Shown in pieces: positions 58,453-64,000 of a stretch of 64,000 nt of DNA. The notes under the pieces are model-generated. The model had not been told where the DNA came from and searched no databases. It was given only the letters and a program-made list of their open reading frames with translations. Position 1 is the first letter of the stretch, and each line of letters starts with the position of its first letter. A program made the position numbers and the translations under genes. The stretch is from Eucommia ulmoides. Its lineage: Eukaryota > Streptophyta > Magnoliopsida > Garryales > Eucommiaceae. The stretch spans positions 5,580,046-5,644,045 of the forward strand of contig CM028334.1 of NCBI GenBank assembly GCA_016647705.1, in the 5' to 3' direction.

Positions 58453-58560
58453 TGTTTTTTTTTTTTATACTCACGAGTGTCTCCTACCTATACATGGTGA
58501 AAAACTAACTCGTTCGGAGTGCGTGACTGTCTCTCTTAACAAGTGTTTTTTCGCAAGCTC
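58453..58560 (-). mobile_element. SINE/LINE-tail-like repeat, copy 1
   Basis: A T-run (an A-tail on minus) precedes CACGAGTGTCTCCTACC and ACTAACTCGTTCGGAGTG. A second copy with its own T-run lies at 60058-60180. A homopolymer tail at one end only suggests target-primed retroposition. Confidence 0.4.
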
Positions 58561-58837
58561 ACTTATCTTCCTGTTACTGCCGTTGTTGCACCCTTTTCTC
58601 GAGGCAGCACTGCATTCTCTTCCATCTCACGTAGGCCCCTCTCTCTAGTCATCTCTTGTTTTTTAAAGTTCCGGTTGTCGTCGTTGGTCTTTTGGTGTTT
58701 CAGTTGTCGTCAACCATTGGTGTCCCCGCATTTTAATTGTTGTCGTTCAATTACCTTTGTCATGCCTCTATTGTTCTTTCCGGCAACAATTATTCTTCTG
58801 TTTTTTTCGTAGTACCATCCATTTTCATGGCTATCAG

Positions 58838-58870
<33 letters not shown>

Positions 58871-60057
58871 AAAATCAATTAACACTTTTCAAGTTGGGAC
58901 TCAGAAACATCTTCGTACCAGCTGAAGGGGGTTTCTTAGTATTTAATATTTTTATTAATACATTATTTCTTATTTAGTATTTAAGTCTTATTTTCTATTT
59001 AGGCTAAACAAATTTGGTAACTTTTGTTTTTTCTTTTATTGTCTTATTTACTAGGGCGACATTTTTCGTAATTAACCTACCGTTGTGGCCATATAATAAG
59101 AAGTATAATAAGAAGTATAAAGTGATTGGATATAATTATTGTATATTCTTATTATATAGAATTATTAAATTATAATAAAATGATTCTCTCCCTACCCAAA
59201 ATACTTTTATAATAGATTGGATTATATCATTTTTTAAAATTTGCACCTAAGCTTAGTCCTCTACTTTTTTTTTTTTTTTTTTTTTTAAGGGGATAATTGA
59301 AAATTAGTCCCAAGGAGGTAATTTTTTGTTAGTCCCATTTAAAATATAAGTCTTGATTTAGTTCTTTTAATTAGATTTTACTTACGTATTAGTCCAGCAT
59401 GTGTCACGTATTGTCCGCAGAGTGTACAGAGAACTTAGTAATTAAATTCGTATTATAGTGAATATCAGTTACATATAACTAAAATTAGTTACAATTTAAT
59501 AATTACAAATCGTATGTAACTATATTACACATGTCTGTGTAATATTAATATTAATTACATATACTTGTGTAATATCAGTAACACATTACAAATTACATGT
59601 ATTTGTATAATATTTGTTACATCTAACAAATCTTCTATATAAAAATTAGTTTGATATTAGTTACATGTATTTATATAATATTTGTTACATCTAACAAACC
59701 TTCTATATAAAAATTAGTTTGATATTAGTTACATGTATTTGTGTAAGATTAGTTACATGTATTTTTTAATACGCGAGATTGAAACACACGTTACAATTGT
59801 ACATGAGATTTTTTTAAAATTAAGGGGTAAAATATAGAACCTGCCATTGAAATAAATACACATGTTTTTTTTTTTTTTTTTTTTATAATTTTGAGCTTTT
59901 TAAGGTATGTTTGGCTGTGATAATTGAAGCTTACCTCAAAGTGAATTATATATTAAAAAAGAAAAGAAAAAGTGAGCTTAATCCTCATGCAAATTAAGGA
60001 TAATAATTCTCATAATAATATTCTCTCTCTATACAGGATTCGTCTGAATACATGAGG
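58561..60057. repeat. Intergenic with a 68-bp tandem repeat at about 59607-59765
   Basis: TTTGTTACATCTAACAAA recurs at 59612 and 59680, in units that also contain CTTCTATATAAAAATTAG. The phrase TTAGTTACATGTATTTGT recurs around it. A homopolymer of about 30 A lies at 58840-58869. The frames at 58409-58812 show no known domain. Confidence 0.7.
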
Positions 60058-60180
60058 TTTTTTTTTTTTTTTTTTAATACCCATGAGTGTTCCTCACCCA
60101 CTCAAACAGGGTGAAAGACTAGCTCGTTCGGTATGTGTAGTTGTTTCTCCTAACAAATGCTTTCCTGCATATTCGAATTT
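60058..60180 (-). mobile_element. SINE/LINE-tail-like repeat, copy 2
   Basis: A T-run is followed by CCATGAGTGTTCCTCACCC, GGTGAAAGACTAGCTCG and TCCTAACAAATGC, homologous to 58453-58560. Confidence 0.4.
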
Positions 60181-61012
60181 CTGACTTTACAAAAATTTCT
60201 TTTCAAATGTGTCTTACTCCTTAAACTATACAAAGTAGGTTATTCCTCTTATGAGATGAGATGGGGCATCTTTATTGAACTAAGCAGAGCCAAAAGGCAA
60301 AAAAGGTAATTCTTTTTTCCCTTTCCCTTCACCGAAGATTACCCACTTCCCTTCCCTTTTCACAGTAGATCTCATCTCACCCTAAACCAAACAAAACAAA
60401 GGGGAAAAAAAAAAAAAAGAGCACAATTCCACTAAACCTCAAGATCAACAATGGAGGAAACCTCCGGCAACCGGATTGTCCGAAGAATGGCGAGCCTTCC
60501 CCGGAGCATTCTGGGAAACTTCTCAAGAGTCATGGGGCAAGGCATAGACCTCATGGGAATAACCAGTAGTAAAAGAAGAAGACATGACTAAAATCTCCCA
60601 TTAAATTTTCCCCCAAACATCCCCCAACAACAGCAACAGCAACCACACCACAACCCTTTTGTGATCCAAGAGGAATGGGCATTCTTGTCGAGTTTCGAGC
60701 AAAACCATGGGACCTTTCACCCTTTCTTCTACGCCTGCCGTTTTCTCGAGGCCCTGAAGATGGCCCGGGACGAGCGCAGGCTTGTTTTTGTGTACCTGCA
60801 CTCGCCTGATCACCCTTTTGTTCCCGGTTTCTGTAGGGATACCCTTTGCTCGGAGGTGGTGGTGGAGTTTTTGGAGCGAATTTCGTGTCGTGGGGTGGGG
60901 TTGTCGGTCGGGGAGATGGTGGGCAGGTGGCGGAGACGCTGTGGCCCTCAAGCTTTCCTTTTTGTGCTGTGGTGGCTCCGGCTGCCGGCGATGACAGGCG
61001 GTTCCCCAACAG

Positions 61013-62028
61013 GTAAAACCCGACAGTTTAATGTTTTTTTGTTCTTTTAATCAAGCTACCCATTTAGTGTATAGTTTGGAGATTTGAAATCGCAGTTTGA
61101 AAATCAATAAAAGATATGGGTCTTTAAACAAAGCAATAAATGAATATTTAATAGAAAAGTGAATTTTTAATATGGTAAAAGATTAAACGAGTGACTTTAA
61201 TGATTTATTTTTTTATAGAAAAAAAAAATAATATTAAACAAGTGACTATGTACCCGTGTAAAGTTTGGACACTTCAAATTGAAGTCGAGATTAAAGTTTG
61301 GACTGTCCTGTTCACTAGTTAATCTACGGATTTAATTGGTAGATTAGTAGTTAATATGGGTTCACTCTGTAATTTTTTCTAAAATTTTAGCCTCTCTCTA
61401 TTGTGATTAATTTAAATTAATTCTAATTATTTTAGGAGCAATTAGTAGTGTGTATTGTATAAATTGGAGCATTTCTTCATATTTGAAAGACATTGAGTTT
61501 TGATTCTCTTACAAAAAAAGGTTTAAACTAACAACTCAGTACCCATTTGGTGTAAAATTTGGAGATTTTAAATCAAAGTCTGAAAACTTAAAAACAATAC
61601 GGGGTCTTTGAACTGTGCAATAAACGAGTGTTTCATAGAAAATGTGAATTTTTTATATGATAAGATTTAAATTAACGACTCAGTATATGTTTGGTGTACA
61701 ATTTGGAGAATCGCGGTGCAAAAACCTTAAACTGATCTAGGTTCTTCAAACGACAGTTTGAATCTTTCAAAACTATACGACAAACGCGTACTCAACAATT
61801 TGAAATAAAAATCAAATGTTTAAACTGAAGCTTCGGTACCCATTTGGTCCATAGTTTAGAGGCCTCAAACTGCAGCTTGAAAACCTAAAATCGATATGGT
61901 TTTTGCAAACTGTACACCAAACAGGTACTTAACAGAAAAATGAATTCTTACCTATTTAATAACATGAAAAACTTATATTGATTTCTTTAGGACTAATTGA
62001 TTGGATTTTTATTATTTGTTTGTTGTAG
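61013..62028 (+). repeat. First intron, with repeated CCATTTGGT motifs
   Basis: The phrase TACCCATTTGGTGTA-AA-TTTGGAG recurs near 61060, 61549, 61683 and 61839. The last copy pairs with TACACCAAACAGGTACTT at 61911-61928, forming a roughly 90-bp palindromic mini-element. The intron is otherwise AT-rich. Confidence 0.6.
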
Positions 62029-62263
62029 ATAGAGGGGCCGGTTTCTTCACCCGAACTAGTAGAGATATTGCAGAGGACACTAGAGGAGGAAGGGTTGGCA
62101 TTCGGTGCCAGTGCCCGGGCAAAAGAAGAAGAAAAAAGGAGAGCCGATAGGAGGTTGAGGGAAGAACAAGATGCTGCATATAATAAAACTCTCCAAATTG
62201 ACAAGGTTAATGCTTATATACAAATTTATTCTAAAATCTGAATAAATGAACAAATATATATAT

Positions 62264-62560
62264 TGTTGAGTTTATCCCATGTCGGATCAGATGTAGAAGG
62301 AGCTAATGGTCAGGTTATAAGTGTAAGGGAAAGTCTCACCTCATGAGCTAAGTTTGAGGGTATCAGAGCCCAAATTACAACAACTATGGCTCAATAGTCA
62401 CAAAGGGAGAGACTGATCAAAGGTTAGTCAACCAAAGACCAAATGCGTGAGGGGGAGATTGTAGGGTTTATCTTACATCGGATGTGGAAGGATTGATAGT
62501 CAAGTTATAAGTATGAGGGAAAACTGCACCTTATGAGCTATCTTTTAGGATTGAGAGAGA
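62264..62560 (+). mobile_element. TRIM-like element, copy 2, inside intron 2
   Basis: Two LTR-like repeats of about 97 bp begin TGTTGAGTTTATCCCATG (62264) and TGTAGGGTTTATCTTACATC (62460). Both contain TCAAGTTATAAGT- or TCAGGTTATAAGT-type phrases and end near GAGCTA. A primer-binding-like GGTATCAGAGCCC (62359-62371) follows the first. It has no coding capacity and is related to 34525-34765. Confidence 0.7.
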
Positions 62561-62935
62561 CCCAAGACCATTCTCTCTATATATATATCAAATTTATGTT
62601 TAAATTTAGTTTAGAGATTGAAAATTAGTTGTTTTTTTTTTGGGTCTAAACAGGAAAAAGAAAGAAGCAAGAGTTTAAGTTCGGGTGGGAAGGTTGAGAG
62701 GCATGTAGAGGTTCATCCAAAAAAGAGAACGCTAAAGAAAACGGCGTGAAAAAGCAGCAAAGTAATGTGAAAGAGGGCATTGCCATTGGTAGTTCAAGAG
62801 AAACTCGAGTTAAAGACACCAAAAATAGTGGGAAGGAAGCTCAAGCTACCCAGGTATTACCATCAAATTCCTGTTTAGATTTCTCAACACAAAAGTGTTA
62901 CTTTATAAATGTTAAATTTCACTAGGAGAGAAGCT

Positions 62936-63320
62936 GTTAGATTTTTATCCCATATCGATTATTTAAAAGTTTTCAAATCATTATATAAGTCAAAAGAGTT
63001 ATTCCACTCGATACCATAAGATTTTAAGTTAAAACCTCCTAACATGACATCAGAATCAAGAATATGGGCATTTGTCTCTCATTTCTCATAGTCAAATTAT
63101 CCGTGTAAGCCAAGGGTCGCACATTCTCTCATAGTTAAATCATTGGTGCAAACCGAGAATTCCACTTAAGAGTTGGTGTTAGATTCTTATCTTACATCGA
63201 TCACTTGAAAAATCTCAAATAACTATATATGTCAAATGAATTATTTCACGTACTACCATATAGTTTTGAGCTAGAACCTCTATCATATGGTTTTAAGTTG
63301 GAATCTCCTGACATGTATGC
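62936..63320 (+). mobile_element. TRIM-like element, second family
   Basis: Two repeats begin TGTTAGATTTTTATCCCATA (62936) and TGTTAGATTCTTATCTTACA (63177). Each continues through ATCGAT, TATAT(A/G)AGTC- or GTC-type and TTTTAAGTT-type phrases and ends near CCTCCTAACATG or TCTCCTGACATG. ATGACATCAGAATCAAG after the first resembles a mutated primer-binding site. Confidence 0.6.
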
Positions 63321-63413
63321 TAGTAAAATTAAGGTGCTACTCTTTCCCTTTTTCATATGAATTTTTTGTGTCAAAATTTTCAAGATATGGTATCAGTTGA
63401 ATTCCACAATTCT

Positions 63414-63794
63414 TAGCTCAAATTAATTGCTCATTTTTACTAAAATTTGATATTTTTCTTACCTCCCACATACGAAAATAAAGTCGCAATCATACATCTC
63501 TTTATGTTCAACTAAAATTTTATCATTAATTAAAATATTAAACAATACCCTCAATTTAAACACATAAAACTAATATGTTTAAATCTTAATAAAATAAATA
63601 TTAAAAAAACTCTTAAATATTTCCAACAGTCTCAATAATATATAGTTAACCCATAAAAATAACATACAAAAATTCACTAACTAATATAAAATATTTTGTC
63701 AAACAAAATAAATACAAAATTAAATTTACACAATCAACTAAAATACAAATATAAATTATTCTAAAACCCGTTCTTAGCGCGGATCTAAAACTAG
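63414..63794 (+). mobile_element. Helitron 3' end, homologous to 13089-13478
   Basis: Ends CTAG followed by T (63791-63795), with a degraded hairpin around CCGTTCTTAGCGCGG. It is closely similar along its length to 13089-13478. Confidence 0.6.
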
Positions 63795-64000
63795 TAAAAA
63801 TAAAAGGAGGAGCTAAACTAAGGTAAAATATATTTTATTTATTGAATAATTTTTAAAAAATTTATCAGTACTTTAATTAATTTTAATTTTAATATTAAAT
63901 ACAACCTCAACATTTAGTTGATTAAAAAAATCAGTTAAAAAAACGACAATAAAAAAATTCTAAATAATTTATTTAATAATTTTTCAAAACTTATTGCTTT
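63795..64000. repeat. Shared flank continuing to the window edge
   Basis: Matches 13479-13614 and then, without the MULE-like insertion, 15163-15231. The homology runs off the window. Confidence 0.8.

Larger units (their letters stand above)
60451..62853 (+). pseudogene. Decayed UAS/UBX-domain gene (plant PUX10/FAF1-like), 3' exon missing
   Basis: Exon-like blocks are 60451-61012, 62029-62205 and 62654-62853, with GT..AG junctions. The start reads MEETSGNRIVRRMASLPRSI, followed by a Q-rich stretch and then EEWAFLSSFEQNHGTFHPFF and YLHSPDHPFVPGFCRDTLCS, a UAS (thioredoxin-like) region. Exon 2 reads EGPVSSPELVEILQRTLEE and ARAKEEEKRRADRRLREEQ, the coiled coil. Exon 3 is a Lys-rich linker. Lesions are an in-frame TAA at 60589-60591, a lost base near 60875, another frame change near 60995 and one near 62725 in exon 3. 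The expected C-terminal UBX (p97/Cdc48-binding) exon is not found before the window edge; it may lie beyond it or be lost. Intact family members act as Cdc48 adaptors at ER or lipid-droplet membranes. This copy should be non-functional. Confidence 0.8.

Noticed and set aside
60551-61009. 152-codon minus-strand Pro/Arg-rich frame
   Set aside because: It is the antisense shadow of the UAS-domain exon, which is recognised on the plus strand.

Overview
The window looks like nuclear DNA of a dicot-type flowering plant: it is AT-rich and intron-bearing, full of plant transposons, with long (TA)n and (CT)n microsatellites. I cannot name the species. Gene density is very low. Only one protein gene looks intact: a leucine-rich-repeat receptor kinase of subfamily XI (RGI3/RGI4/RGI5-like) at 48143-52230, in two exons.

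The main architecture is a direct segmental duplication. Copy A covers 1-444, 6395-9695 and 19071-24745. Copy B covers 43074-46762 and 46916-52714. Copy B carries the working kinase. Copy A carries a heavily decayed version (20202-24194) with four in-frame stops, two frameshifts, an exact two-LRR deletion, altered HRD and DFG motifs and a lost splice acceptor. Copy A is also enlarged by transposons. A 5950-bp non-autonomous Helitron (445-6394) has a base-exact empty site in copy B. A 9.4-kb segment found only in A (9696-19070) holds a MITE, an older Helitron end, a Pack-MULE-like element carrying a mitochondrial ferredoxin exon, and a second Helitron (15685-18981).

The 18 kb between the copies is transposon graveyard. 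It holds a degenerate Ty3/gypsy gag with PBS and LTR, a Ty1/copia pol scrap, a PIF/Harbinger-like TIR element, a solo LTR with 5-bp target duplications (35074-37217), and a CACTA element (39644-42915) containing a CCT-domain exon. Right of copy B are TRIM-like elements, a MITE nested in another MITE, two SINE-like copies and a decayed UBX/UAS-domain gene (60451-62853) with a TRIM in its second intron. The last 590 bp (63414-64000) match the A-only segment at 13089-13614 and 15163-15231, so another rearranged or duplicated block runs off the right edge.

I found no operon, CRISPR array, rRNA or convincing tRNA gene, and no clearly new multi-gene system. The most informative content is duplication followed by differential decay, and three separate cases of transposons carrying host gene fragments (ferredoxin exon, CCT exon, and a block shared by two Helitrons). 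All alignments were made by eye and coordinates of degenerate elements are approximate.
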